Shown: in pieces, positions 18,296-26,926 of the stretch
How the letters are laid out: every line of letters begins with the position of its first letter
How positions within the stretch are numbered: the first letter of the stretch is position 1
Source: JAWPNA01 sp045402695
GTDB taxonomy: Bacteria; Acidobacteriota; Polarisedimenticolia; JACPZX01; DASXTC01
Direction of reading: 5' to 3'
NCBI GenBank assembly: GCA_045402695.1
Contig: JAWPNA010000030.1
Location: forward strand, 1-56,101
Length of the DNA stretch: 56,101 bases
The notes under the pieces: generated by a model
What the model was told of the DNA's origin: nothing
The model's database searches: none
Seen by the model: the letters and a program-made list of their open reading frames with translations, nothing else
Translations under genes and position numbers: made by a program

Positions 18296-20482
18296 TCAGA
18301 ACTTGTATTGCGCGCCCGCATATGCCGAGAACGGCGGCGCGGGAATCACGGAGCTCGATCCGAACCCTCGCGTCTCGTACTCCCGGCCGGTCAGGTTCTT
18401 CAGGTTGAGTCTGAACTCCCAGTCGCCGCGCGTGTACGAGACGGCGGCGTCGCACACGGCGTAGGAGCCGATCGTGAAGGCGTTGTCCTCCGCGATGAAC
18501 TGATCACCGACGAACCGGCCGCCGAGGGCCACGTTCCATCCCCCCGGCAGCCCCTTGCTCACCCACCCGTTCACGATGTGGCGTGGGGCGAACGCGGGGG
18601 TATTGCCCGACCGGTCGAACGTGGCGAAGATCGGCGTGAAGGTGTTGGGGTCGAACCCCACCACGAGCTGCTCCGAGAACCGCGTCAGCTCGGAATCGTT
18701 GAAGGCGTACGAGAGAAACGTCCGCAGGCGCGCGATGGGCTCAGCGGCGAACTCCACTTCGATCCCGCGCGAGAGCTGATCGCCGGCCTGCTGCGTGAAC
18801 CCGTTGTCGTCCACGATCGGTATGTTCTCGCGCTCCATCCGGTAGGCGGCGATCGTGAGCTGCAGCTTTCCACCCGATCGCTCCATCTTCGCGCCGACCT
18901 CGTACTGCCGGCTCCGCTCCGGCTCGCGCTCCCTCATCAGACGGTCCGACGGCGGCGCGAAGGCGCGGCCCGCGTTGGCGTAGAAGCTCAGGCTGCTCGT
19001 GGGGGAGTAGACCAGGCCGCCCATGGGGCTCACTTCGCTGTCACGCCGGGAGTTCACGCAGCCGTCGTCCTGCGGGGCGGCGGCGCAGGAGGGCCGGGAG
19101 GAGGCGGGGACACCGTCCTCGAAATCAATGACGTCCAGCCGGGCGCCGGCAAGAGCCGAGAAGCGCTCGGAGAACTTGATCTGATCGATGACGTACGGGG
19201 CCAGCACAAGGCTCTTCCACTCCCCCGCCGCGAGCTTTACCCCCGCGAAGGGCTGGCGGGCCGTCTCGACCGGATCGAAGAGATCGATCGACGGCAGGAA
19301 TGCGACATCGAGCGTGAAGTCGTCGCCGAAGCGCGCCGTCTCCAGTCCGGCCACGACCTCGTGCTCGACGGCGCCGGTCTTGGTGGAAAGGACGGCTTCG
19401 ACCTGATTGCTCGCGAACCGCTGGCGGTCGTCGAGCATCTGCAGCGCGCGCTGCACTTCGGGCCTAAAGGTGACGAAGCTCGGCGCCACACCGGTGATCA
19501 ACGTCCCGTCGGCCGTCCAATCGAGGTCGCGATAGTAGGTCTTGTTGCGCAGGCTCCAGGCATCGCTCAGCTTCACGTCGAAGTCAACCTGCACGCGCGA
19601 GAGCTGCTGGTCCGAACTGTCGAAGGGAGTCTGGTAGGATGTCGCCCTCGGCACGTCCGGGATCTCTCCGCCGAACAGAGGCAGGCCGCTGTCGGGCGCG
19701 TAGTCGGTGTCCACGTACTCGAGGTTCACGTTGAGGGAGGACTTTCCCCCGATGCGCCAGGTGAATGCGGGGTTCACCGCGAGGTTTCTGTTCTCCTTGT
19801 CGTCACGCCAGTAGTCCGACTGCCGCCACGTCGAGTTGAGCCGGAACGCCAGGGTCCCGTCCGTCGAGGCTTGGTTGTAGTCCACCGTCCCGTCATAGGT
19901 GCCGAACGATCCCGCCGATACGCCGGCCCGGCCGAACGTACCGGGCTGCGGCTGCCGGCGAACGATGTTGACGGCGCCCGCCAGCGGGTTGCTCCCGTAC
20001 AAGAGGCCTCCCGGGCCCTTCAGAACCTCCACGCGCTCGACGTTGTACATCTGGTAGAAGGCTGCCTCGGGCTCGGAAGCGCCGTCCGTCAGCACCAGCG
20101 AGCTGCTCAACGAGTCGAAGCCGCGGATCAGGAAGAAGTCCGTCACGCCGGACTGCGTCTGCACGTTCAATCCGCTGACGTTGAGCAGGGCATCGCCGAG
20201 GATGAGCGCGCCCTGCTCGTGCAGGAGCTGCTCGCCCACGGTACCGACATTGGCGGGCGTCAACCGGAGCATCAGCGGCAGCCGCGTGAGGATGGTGTTG
20301 GACGTCGGGATGTAGGGAAGGCTTCCCACCACGGTCACGTTCACGGGCGGCACGGCCGCCGCGGCCGTTGGGGGGACGGGGTTTTCATCGGCGCTGTCGC
20401 CCACCTCGGCGGACAGGATCGGCGGGGAGAGAAGCGCCGCGGCGAACAACAGTGGAGCGGTGGATCGCAAGATGCGCATCAT
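18296..20482 (-). CDS. TonB-dependent outer membrane receptor (siderophore-receptor type)
   Basis: A 728-residue protein with a signal peptide (LLFAAALLSPPILSAE). A plug domain contains FFLIRGFDSLSSSLVLTDG and VERVEVLKGPGGLLYGSNP. A long beta-barrel follows and ends in the aromatic C-terminus AQYKF, the outer-membrane assembly signal. Sequence style is that of ferric-siderophore receptors. The ATG at 20482 or 20479 has AAGGAG immediately upstream. It lies between a propeller gene and the halogenase-like gene, so the imported ligand may be a metal chelate or the operon's own product. There is no TonB/ExbBD set in the window. Confidence 0.93.
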   Translation of the reverse strand: MMRILRSTAPLLFAAALLSPPILSAEVGDSADENPVPPTAAAAVPPVNVTVVGSLPYIPTSNTILTRLPLMLRLTPANVGTVGEQLLHEQGALILGDALLNVSGLNVQTQSGVTDFFLIRGFDSLSSSLVLTDGASEPEAAFYQMYNVERVEVLKGPGGLLYGSNPLAGAVNIVRRQPQPGTFGRAGVSAGSFGTYDGTVDYNQASTDGTLAFRLNSTWRQSDYWRDDKENRNLAVNPAFTWRIGGKSSLNVNLEYVDTDYAPDSGLPLFGGEIPDVPRATSYQTPFDSSDQQLSRVQVDFDVKLSDAWSLRNKTYYRDLDWTADGTLITGVAPSFVTFRPEVQRALQMLDDRQRFASNQVEAVLSTKTGAVEHEVVAGLETARFGDDFTLDVAFLPSIDLFDPVETARQPFAGVKLAAGEWKSLVLAPYVIDQIKFSERFSALAGARLDVIDFEDGVPASSRPSCAAAPQDDGCVNSRRDSEVSPMGGLVYSPTSSLSFYANAGRAFAPPSDRLMREREPERSRQYEVGAKMERSGGKLQLTIAAYRMERENIPIVDDNGFTQQAGDQLSRGIEVEFAAEPIARLRTFLSYAFNDSELTRFSEQLVVGFDPNTFTPIFATFDRSGNTPAFAPRHIVNGWVSKGLPGGWNVALGGRFVGDQFIAEDNAFTIGSYAVCDAAVSYTRGDWEFRLNLKNLTGREYETRGFGSSSVIPAPPFSAYAGAQYKF

Positions 20483-20497
20483 GATCTCCTTTCGCTG

Positions 20498-21757
20498 TCA
20501 GCCCGCGAGATCCAGTGCCACCATGTCCTTCTGGTTGCGCAGGAAAAGTTTTTTTCCGGCCAGCGTGGGCATCGTCCAGGTCCGCCCCTCCAGGATCTGG
20601 GCTCTCGCCTTCTCCTTGTATCCCGCCGTCGTGGCCTCGGCCAGCGCCAGCAGCCCATCCTCGCTGAAGATGATCAGGTGGCCGTCCGCCAGCAGCAGCG
20701 ATCCTTTCTTGAAGCCCCGCTGGCTCCACTTCTCCTGCCCCGTGGCGGCGTCAACGCACTTCAGGGTCGCGTCGTCGAACCCGTAGATGTGGCCGCCGTT
20801 GAAGATCGAGGAGTTGAAATGGTTCTTCATGCTGCGGTTCTTCCACACCTCGGAGACATCGAACGTGTCGCCCGACTTCCTCACCGCGTACAACGCGCCG
20901 CCCGTGTCGTACGAGGAGGAGATGAAGACCTTGTCGGGCGGCACGAAGACCGGCATCGCGGCGTTCACGTCGTAGGAGGTCTTCCACGGCACGCTCCACA
21001 GCACCTTTCCATCGGCCGGAGCCACCGAGACGAGCGAAGAGCCCGCGAACGAGAGAATCTGCCGGACGCCCTGGATCTCCACCCCCAGAGGCGTCGAATA
21101 GCCGGGCCGGTCGGTGTAGGCGGTCCAGCGGGTTTCGCCCGTCTTCTTGTCGAGCGCCACGAGAGATTTGCCGGGGCCGCCTCCCGCGTCCATCAGCAAG
21201 AGGGCTCCCTCCACCACCGGAGACGTGGAGATGCCCCATTGCGGAACGCGGGCGCCGAAGGCGGCTTTCAGGTCCTTCTCCCAGACCTTCTCGCCCGTGG
21301 CCGTCCTGGCCGCGACGAGCATCCCCTGCGCGCCGAGGCCGTACACCAGGTCGCCATCCACCGTGGGGGTCGAGCGTGGGCCGTCACCCATGTCGTCCGA
21401 GCGCGTGGCGTCCACTTTCAGCCGCCAGATCTGCTTGCCATCCTCGGTGCCATAGCAGCCGAGAGCTTCATCGCCGGCGAGCGAGTACATCGTGTAAAGC
21501 CTGTTGCCCACGACGGACATGCCTGAGTAGCCGCCTCCGAGCGGCACTTTCCAGAGCACCTTCGGGCCGGCCTCAGGCCAGGTCTTCAGCAGTCCGGTTT
21601 CCGCGGAGACGCCGTCACTGGCCGGGCCGCGGTACTGGGGCCAGCCCGACTTGCCGGCGTCGGCGGCGGTTGCGGGAGGCGCCGCTGCGGCCGCGACGGC
21701 CACTGCGGTCATGACGATCGCGATCCGAAAGAGACGGGGGGCTTCGATGGGTCGCAT
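20498..21757 (-). CDS. Exported PQQ-like beta-propeller protein
   Basis: A 419-residue protein with a signal peptide (IVMTAVAVAAAAAPPATAA). The mature protein starts with GWPQYRGPASDGVS, a motif shared with several other propellers here. Blades of the form G-x-x-x-W follow. It belongs to the PQQ-like/BamB superfamily of exported propellers. At this length, and without a heme domain, it is unlikely to be a PQQ dehydrogenase; a binding or scaffold role in the periplasm is more likely. It is a close paralogue of the product of 34120-35385: the C-terminal segments NHFNSSIFNGGHIYGFD and NHFNSSLLVGGHIYGFD align directly. The ATG at 21757 is preceded by GAGG. Confidence 0.87.
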   Translation of the reverse strand: MRPIEAPRLFRIAIVMTAVAVAAAAAPPATAADAGKSGWPQYRGPASDGVSAETGLLKTWPEAGPKVLWKVPLGGGYSGMSVVGNRLYTMYSLAGDEALGCYGTEDGKQIWRLKVDATRSDDMGDGPRSTPTVDGDLVYGLGAQGMLVAARTATGEKVWEKDLKAAFGARVPQWGISTSPVVEGALLLMDAGGGPGKSLVALDKKTGETRWTAYTDRPGYSTPLGVEIQGVRQILSFAGSSLVSVAPADGKVLWSVPWKTSYDVNAAMPVFVPPDKVFISSSYDTGGALYAVRKSGDTFDVSEVWKNRSMKNHFNSSIFNGGHIYGFDDATLKCVDAATGQEKWSQRGFKKGSLLLADGHLIIFSEDGLLALAEATTAGYKEKARAQILEGRTWTMPTLAGKKLFLRNQKDMVALDLAG

Positions 21758-21835
21758 GACAACCTCTTGTCTGGCGCCGGAGCCCGCGTCATCGGACGAC
21801 GCGGCGAGGCGCCGGAAATCGCCGGGTTTACCTTC

Positions 21836-23161
21836 TTACGTGTACCGCGCGTTGCGGTATTCGGTCTCGTAGAACTCGGGCAGCAGGCTGTCCACGCGAA
21901 GGAGCCCCTCACGCGTCAGATCCACTTGCCCCTCATTGACGCGGAGCATCCCGGTCTCCCGGAGGCGCTCGAACGCGGGGGCGAACGAGCTCAGGATCTC
22001 CACGCCGAACTTGTCCTTGAAGTAGTCGGTCCGGATCCGCCCCAGCTTGAGCTGAAGGATCATCTCCCTCAGAGGGCGCTGGGAAGGACTCGGCTTGAAC
22101 GCGCGGGCGAGGGGCAGTTCTCCCGCCTCGAGGCGGCCGAGGTAGTCCCCCCACTCGCTCGCGTTCTGCAAGTGGACACCGTTGAGGTGAGAGAACGAAG
22201 CCACCCCTGCGCCAAGCATGTCGCTGCCGTGCCAGACGGCGTCGCGGTAGACGAACCGGGCATCGCGGTCCTTCTTCACCATCGTGTAGGCGCTGGAGAT
22301 CTCGTAGCCGTGCGAGCCCAGCTCATTGATGGCGTGGTCGTGCCACGCTCTCCTGAGAGTCCCATCGGGAAGAGACAGCTCGCGCTTTCCGCCCAGCAGG
22401 TCCTGCGAGAACACCGTGTTGTACGGCAGCTCCATCTGGTAGATCGTGACGCTGTCGGGATCGAGCTCGATGGTCCTGCGCACCGATTCGCGCCACCTCT
22501 CCCAGCTCTCTCCCACCATGCCCGCGATCAGATCGATGTTGAGCTGATCGAAGGCGAGCGCCTTGATCCAAGGGATCACGCGGAAGATCTCGGCCGACAG
22601 GTGCGCGCGGCCGTTTTCCTTGAGGATCTCGTCGTTGAAGTTCTCCACTCCCAGGCTCAGTCGCGTGACGCCGATTTCACGGATCGCTTCCAGCTTCGCC
22701 TGGGTGAGCGTGCCCGGCTCGCACTCGAACGTGATCTCCTCGGCGCCGCTCCACGGAAGTTCGCTCTTCAGGTCTGAAGCCAGGGCCCGCAGGTCGCGTG
22801 CGCTGATGAAGGATGGCGTGCCGCCACCGAAGTAGACGAACCTGAGGGATCGGCCCGTCACGGCGGGCATCCGGCCGTAGAGGCGCACCTCCTTCGTCAG
22901 GGCGGAGAGATACGCGCGCACCTGCGCGCTGTCCATTTCCGTGTAGACCTTGTAGTAGCAGAACTTGCACCTGATGCGGCAGAAGGGAATGTGCAGGTAG
23001 AGCCCGAGGGTCGCCCCCGGCGAAGGCGGCGCGTCCAGCGCCTCCATCGCGGCGGGAACCTGATCCGCCGTCCAGGCCGAGTAGGGTGGATAGTTGGAGA
23101 TGAAGACGCTGCCGACCTCCGCCGGCTGCCCGGTCTTCACTGTCGCTTCCCCAGGCATCAT
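21836..23161 (-). CDS. HemN/HemW-like radical SAM protein of unknown reaction
   Basis: A 441-residue protein with LYLHIPFC followed by the radical SAM cluster motif C61-x3-C65-x2-C68. GGGTP (about 110) and a C-terminal HemN_C winged-helix-like domain are also present. HemN has a fourth cysteine (CxxxCxxCxC); here that position is Tyr, as in HemW-like proteins and class C radical SAM methyltransferases. It is therefore unlikely to be a true coproporphyrinogen dehydrogenase, and no other heme gene is nearby. Start and upstream stop overlap as ATGA, with a second ATG at 23158 better spaced from GGAG. Its position between two exported propellers in an operon with acyl-reduction genes suggests a tailoring role or a cofactor role; this is inference. 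Confidence 0.85.
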   Translation of the reverse strand: MMPGEATVKTGQPAEVGSVFISNYPPYSAWTADQVPAAMEALDAPPSPGATLGLYLHIPFCRIRCKFCYYKVYTEMDSAQVRAYLSALTKEVRLYGRMPAVTGRSLRFVYFGGGTPSFISARDLRALASDLKSELPWSGAEEITFECEPGTLTQAKLEAIREIGVTRLSLGVENFNDEILKENGRAHLSAEIFRVIPWIKALAFDQLNIDLIAGMVGESWERWRESVRRTIELDPDSVTIYQMELPYNTVFSQDLLGGKRELSLPDGTLRRAWHDHAINELGSHGYEISSAYTMVKKDRDARFVYRDAVWHGSDMLGAGVASFSHLNGVHLQNASEWGDYLGRLEAGELPLARAFKPSPSQRPLREMILQLKLGRIRTDYFKDKFGVEILSSFAPAFERLRETGMLRVNEGQVDLTREGLLRVDSLLPEFYETEYRNARYT

Positions 23162-24303
23162 TTCGCTCCGAACGCGTACATCACGCCATCCGTGGTTCCG
23201 ATCAGCAGGCGGCCCGCGGCCACGGCGGGAGAGGCGGTGATCGAGGAGCCGGTCTCGAACCGCCAGAGAAGCTCCCCCGTCGTCAGGTTCAGGGCCATGA
23301 TGTCGCCGCCTGTCGTGGCGGTGAAGACCCGCTCACCCACGATGACGGGGGAGGAGTCGACCTTCGCGCGCGCCGAGTAGATCCAGAGGGATCTGCCGGT
23401 CGCGGCGTCGAGGGCGTGCACCATCTTGTCGCGGCCGCCCACCACGACGATCGACCCGGACACGGCCGCCGAGGAGTAGTAGGGGAACTTCCTCTCCGGG
23501 TGCTCGTAGCGCCAGACGACTTTCGGCGTTTCGAGATCGATGCCCAGCACTTCGTTCTCGAACGTGCCCACGTAGGCGCGCCCACCGTCCACGGCCGGGC
23601 TGGCCCCGACGTACGATCCGAGCTCCAGCTTCTTGAGCTCCGCGCCGTCCCTGGCGCGCACCACGCGCAGATATCCGTCGCATCCCGCCGAGACGATGAC
23701 GGGCTCTCGAGAATCGCCGGCGAGGGCGGGCGTCCCGTATACATAGCTGCCCGTGGCCAGCTTCCATGCGAGCTTGCCGTCCGATACCGACAGCGCGTAG
23801 AGATTGTTGTCGTTGGATCCGAAGATGACGTTGCCCGAGGCGACCGTGGCCGACGAGACGATCGCGGCATCGGCCTGGAAGACGAAGCGGCGCTTGCCGT
23901 CCCGCACGTTTACCGCGTGAAAGACCCCTTTCTCGTCGCCGAAGTACACGGTGTCGTCGAAGATCGATGGGGAGGACTTGATGGGGGCGCCGCCCTCGTA
24001 TGTCCACTTCCGCTCACCGGAGCCAAGCGCCACGCAGTAGAGGTGCCCATCGAGTGATCCGAACAAGACCGAGCCCTGCCGCACGGCCGCGGTGGACTCG
24101 ATGTCCCCTCCGGCCTGGAATGTCCAGAGCCGATCCAGGCTGCGAGGCAGATCGCCGCGCGCCACACCCGTGAGGTGCGTGTCGCCGCGGAAGATGGGCC
24201 ACTCCTCGGCGGCAGGCTGTCCCGCGGGCCGGTTCACGCTTGCTGTCCCCAGCAGGAACATGAGGGCGAGCGCCGCGGCCATCATATTAGTAAGCCGACT
24301 CAT
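23158..24303 (-). CDS. Exported BamB-like PQQ-repeat beta-propeller
   Basis: A 381-residue protein with signal peptide (AAALALMFLLGTA). The mature start EEWPIFRGDTHLTGV is followed by regular blades such as GSLDGHLYCVALGSGERKW and GSNDNNLYALSVSDGKLAW. This is the most regular propeller of the window and resembles BamB. No lipobox cysteine is present, so it is soluble in the periplasm rather than a lipoprotein like BamB. The gene starts 17 bases inside the alcohol dehydrogenase gene and its stop overlaps the radical SAM start. A housekeeping BamB role is unlikely given this operon; binding of an operon product is a possibility. Confidence 0.87.
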   Translation of the reverse strand: MSRLTNMMAAALALMFLLGTASVNRPAGQPAAEEWPIFRGDTHLTGVARGDLPRSLDRLWTFQAGGDIESTAAVRQGSVLFGSLDGHLYCVALGSGERKWTYEGGAPIKSSPSIFDDTVYFGDEKGVFHAVNVRDGKRRFVFQADAAIVSSATVASGNVIFGSNDNNLYALSVSDGKLAWKLATGSYVYGTPALAGDSREPVIVSAGCDGYLRVVRARDGAELKKLELGSYVGASPAVDGGRAYVGTFENEVLGIDLETPKVVWRYEHPERKFPYYSSAAVSGSIVVVGGRDKMVHALDAATGRSLWIYSARAKVDSSPVIVGERVFTATTGGDIMALNLTTGELLWRFETGSSITASPAVAAGRLLIGTTDGVMYAFGAK

Positions 24304-25486
24304 ACAGCGTCCTCAGATCCCGCTCGGCCACGGGCCGCGGGTTGAACTCGGCTGTCCACTGCTGGGCGGCCTCCCCCGCGAGCCGCGCAAGCGCCTCTTC
24401 GGGGACCCCGGCGTCGCGCAGTCTCGCCGGCAGTCCGCCCAGATCCCTCATCCACGTCACTCGCTCAGCCATCCCTCCCGAGCCGCCGCTCTCATCGGCC
24501 TTCAGCAACTCCGCGTACATCCGCCCCGCGACCGGCTCGTTGTACCGGATCACGTGGGGAAGCATCAGCAGGACCGCGGCGCCGTGCGCCACGCCGTAGC
24601 CCGACGTCAGCGGGTTCGCGCAGGCATGGGCCGCGCCCAGCATCGAAGCCTCGATCGCCGCGCCCGCCAGATGCGCTCCTAGCAGCATCCGGCCGCGCGC
24701 CTCGGCATCCGCGGGACCGGTCAGGGCGGATGCGAAGGCGCTCGAGAGCAGTGACCAGGCCTGCCGCGCGAGCATCCGGGAGATCGGGTTGCCTCGGGTG
24801 CTCACGTAGCTCTCGATGGCGTGGGAGATCGCATCCAGACCGGAGACGGCGGCCAGACCGCGCGGGCAGGTGGCCGTGAGCTCCGGGTCAAGGATCACCG
24901 CGGCAAAGCGCGCCTTCTCGTCACCGCAAGCCATCTTCCGGCGCGAGCCCTCCTGCTCGATAAGGGCATACGACTGCATCTCGCTTCCCGTCCCCGCGGT
25001 GGTGGGGATGCCGATCGAACGGAGCATCGGCTTGACGGCGCGGCCGGTCCCCCAGTAATCCTCCATGCGGCCGCCGTTGGTGACGAGGAAGTTGATCCCC
25101 TTGGCGCAGTCCATGGCGCTTCCGCCCCCCAGCCCCACGATGAGGTCCATGCCCTGCCCGCGCGCGAAGGCCGCCCCCTCCTCGACGTGGCGGGTCGTCG
25201 GGTTCACGTCCACGCCGTCGAAGATCGACACGCGCAAAGATTCCGACGCGAGCGAAGCCTCGGCGCGGGCGGCGTGGCCCGCCTTGCGCACCCCTGGATC
25301 GGTCACCAGCAGGACGCGCCGGGCGTGAAGCTCCGCGGCCAGCCCCCCCAGACCGGCGAGCGTCCCCGCGCCGAAGATGACGCTCGCGCCGCCGAAGGGA
25401 GCCCTCCACAAGCCCAAGGAGCGCTCCGCGCTCAGGCACGCGGTGGCCCCCGAGGGGATCATGAACCGTCTATCCTGAGTCGCCAT
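24287..25486 (-). CDS. Iron-containing (group III) alcohol dehydrogenase
   Basis: A 399-residue enzyme of normal family length. The NAD(P)-binding motif GGGSAMDCAK lies around residues 120-129. All four expected metal ligands are present: Asp218 and His222 in GLDAISHAIE, His287 in GAAHACANP and His301 in GVAHGAA. The family interconverts aldehydes or ketones and alcohols. The ATG at 25486 is preceded by GAGG, which overlaps the stop of the LuxC-like gene. Directly after an acid-activating and an aldehyde-forming enzyme, the likely job is reduction of the aldehyde to an alcohol. An extra 25-30 N-terminal residues precede the usual first strand. Confidence 0.92.
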   Translation of the reverse strand: MATQDRRFMIPSGATACLSAERSLGLWRAPFGGASVIFGAGTLAGLGGLAAELHARRVLLVTDPGVRKAGHAARAEASLASESLRVSIFDGVDVNPTTRHVEEGAAFARGQGMDLIVGLGGGSAMDCAKGINFLVTNGGRMEDYWGTGRAVKPMLRSIGIPTTAGTGSEMQSYALIEQEGSRRKMACGDEKARFAAVILDPELTATCPRGLAAVSGLDAISHAIESYVSTRGNPISRMLARQAWSLLSSAFASALTGPADAEARGRMLLGAHLAGAAIEASMLGAAHACANPLTSGYGVAHGAAVLLMLPHVIRYNEPVAGRMYAELLKADESGGSGGMAERVTWMRDLGGLPARLRDAGVPEEALARLAGEAAQQWTAEFNPRPVAERDLRTLYESAY

Positions 25487-25495
25487 GCGATGACC

Positions 25496-26926
25496 TCACG
25501 CCGCCGGGGCGGTCTGCACCGCCCGCTGCCGGTACAGGTGCTCGAAGAGGTTTCCTTCGTGGGGCTGATCCCATGACACCCGGCAGGTGGGGATCTCTCC
25601 CAGGTTGAGCCGGTCGATCGTGGGACAATCCAGCAGCTCGACCACGAAGTCCTGGTCCCGGGTCAGCGCGGTGGCCACCAGCGTCGGGCCGATCCGGGCC
25701 GCCATCTCACACTGGTTCACCTGCACCACCGTGGCGAATGGGAACAGGAATTCGCAGCCCGCCAGTGGATGTTCCGGATCCTCGCACCAGACCAGCGTCG
25801 GCCTCAGGAACGTGCACCCATCCACCTGCACGACCCTCTCCGCGTCGCGCGCGCGCGCCGTGAGGTCCTCCGCCCCCGGCACCCTCAGCAATCGATCGAT
25901 GTGCTCCGAGATCGCGATCGCCTGCCGCCTGTCCGTGAAGGCCGCGAGCGACGCGGCAGGATCATTGAGGGGCCGCGGTTCGATCGCCGCCAACCGGCCG
26001 GCCAGAGCCTCGGCGATCTCGCGGCCGTGCCCCGCGGTCCACACCCCTGAAGCGTTGAGGCAGGATCTGCCGCCGTTCTCGGCGATCGATGTGACCATCA
26101 GATCCAGGTGGCCCCTATATGAGGCCGCCGCGTCTTCATCCAGAATCACCTTGCTCCATCCCGGGCCGTGGAGCTGCACACGCGGGTCGTCCTGCCACGC
26201 CCGCAGCGTGCCCGCGTCGCCGAACAGCATCGAGCGACCGCACCGCAGCAGGATCTCGTTGGCGCCCGAATGATCGCTCGGATAGAGACTGAACGCCTGA
26301 GGCGGCGCACCCGCGGCCATCAGCGCCCGCGCGATGCGCAGAGGCGTCCACGGCTCCTGGCGTCCCGGCTTCAGGACCAGCGGCATCTTGAGAGGGAAGG
26401 CGGGCACCCAGAGCGAGTGCACGCCGGGCGAGTTGGAAGGAAGCACCGCGCCGAGAGCCTCCGTCTGCCCGATGTAGGAGACGCCGCGATCCGCCTCCGT
26501 CCCCCATCCGCGGTCCAGGATCGAGAGAGGAAGGCCGCGCGTCCAGCCTGCAAGCACCCGTCGCATTTCGTGCAGCACGAAGCGGATCTTCTCCATGTTG
26601 GCGCGGCAGAGTGCCAGCGGCATCCCCGTCGTGGAGGACAGATGATCGAGGTATTGCGCGGGAGAGTGCGACGTGGCGCCGTCCACCGGGAGATCGCTCT
26701 GCGAGAACATATAAGCCGCCTTCCCGCAGATCGCGATGAGATCCTCCGTCTCGCGCCGTCTCAGGATCCCGCGGTTGCGACCGGCCTGGAGGAGATCCAT
26801 GGCGATCAGGCCTCGATTGGCCTGGCTCACCTCGGCCACTGTCTCTCCGGTGCGCGCGTCCTTCAGGCGGAAGAGATCGAGGCTGCGGTATGGTCGGCCG
26901 GCGCGCAGGACGGGGACGTGGAGCAT
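25496..26926 (-). CDS. Aldehyde dehydrogenase-superfamily acyl reductase (LuxC-like)
   Basis: A 476-residue protein with the ALDH fold: VLPSNSPGVHSLWVPAFP (nucleotide-site region), a conserved-looking catalytic Cys289 in NGGRSCLNASG, and the late motif CEFLFPFATVVQV. The general-base Glu of hydrolytic ALDHs (LELGGK) is not at the expected place, which reads HGPGWSK. Loss of this Glu is typical of acylating ALDHs and of LuxC-type reductases, favouring acyl-enzyme reduction to aldehyde. The start ATG overlaps the LuxE-like stop as TGATG, implying coupled translation and a 1:1 partnership. Alternatives are a CoA-acylating aldehyde dehydrogenase or an ordinary ALDH. The exact family call is less sure than the fold. 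Confidence 0.8.
   Translation of the reverse strand: MLHVPVLRAGRPYRSLDLFRLKDARTGETVAEVSQANRGLIAMDLLQAGRNRGILRRRETEDLIAICGKAAYMFSQSDLPVDGATSHSPAQYLDHLSSTTGMPLALCRANMEKIRFVLHEMRRVLAGWTRGLPLSILDRGWGTEADRGVSYIGQTEALGAVLPSNSPGVHSLWVPAFPLKMPLVLKPGRQEPWTPLRIARALMAAGAPPQAFSLYPSDHSGANEILLRCGRSMLFGDAGTLRAWQDDPRVQLHGPGWSKVILDEDAAASYRGHLDLMVTSIAENGGRSCLNASGVWTAGHGREIAEALAGRLAAIEPRPLNDPAASLAAFTDRRQAIAISEHIDRLLRVPGAEDLTARARDAERVVQVDGCTFLRPTLVWCEDPEHPLAGCEFLFPFATVVQVNQCEMAARIGPTLVATALTRDQDFVVELLDCPTIDRLNLGEIPTCRVSWDQPHEGNLFEHLYRQRAVQTAPAA

Noticed and set aside
18116..21526. Open frame of 1136 codons on the plus strand
   Set aside because: It lies antisense to the TonB receptor and a propeller gene, both with clear family motifs. 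High GC content makes long shadow frames; composition and lack of motifs show it is one.
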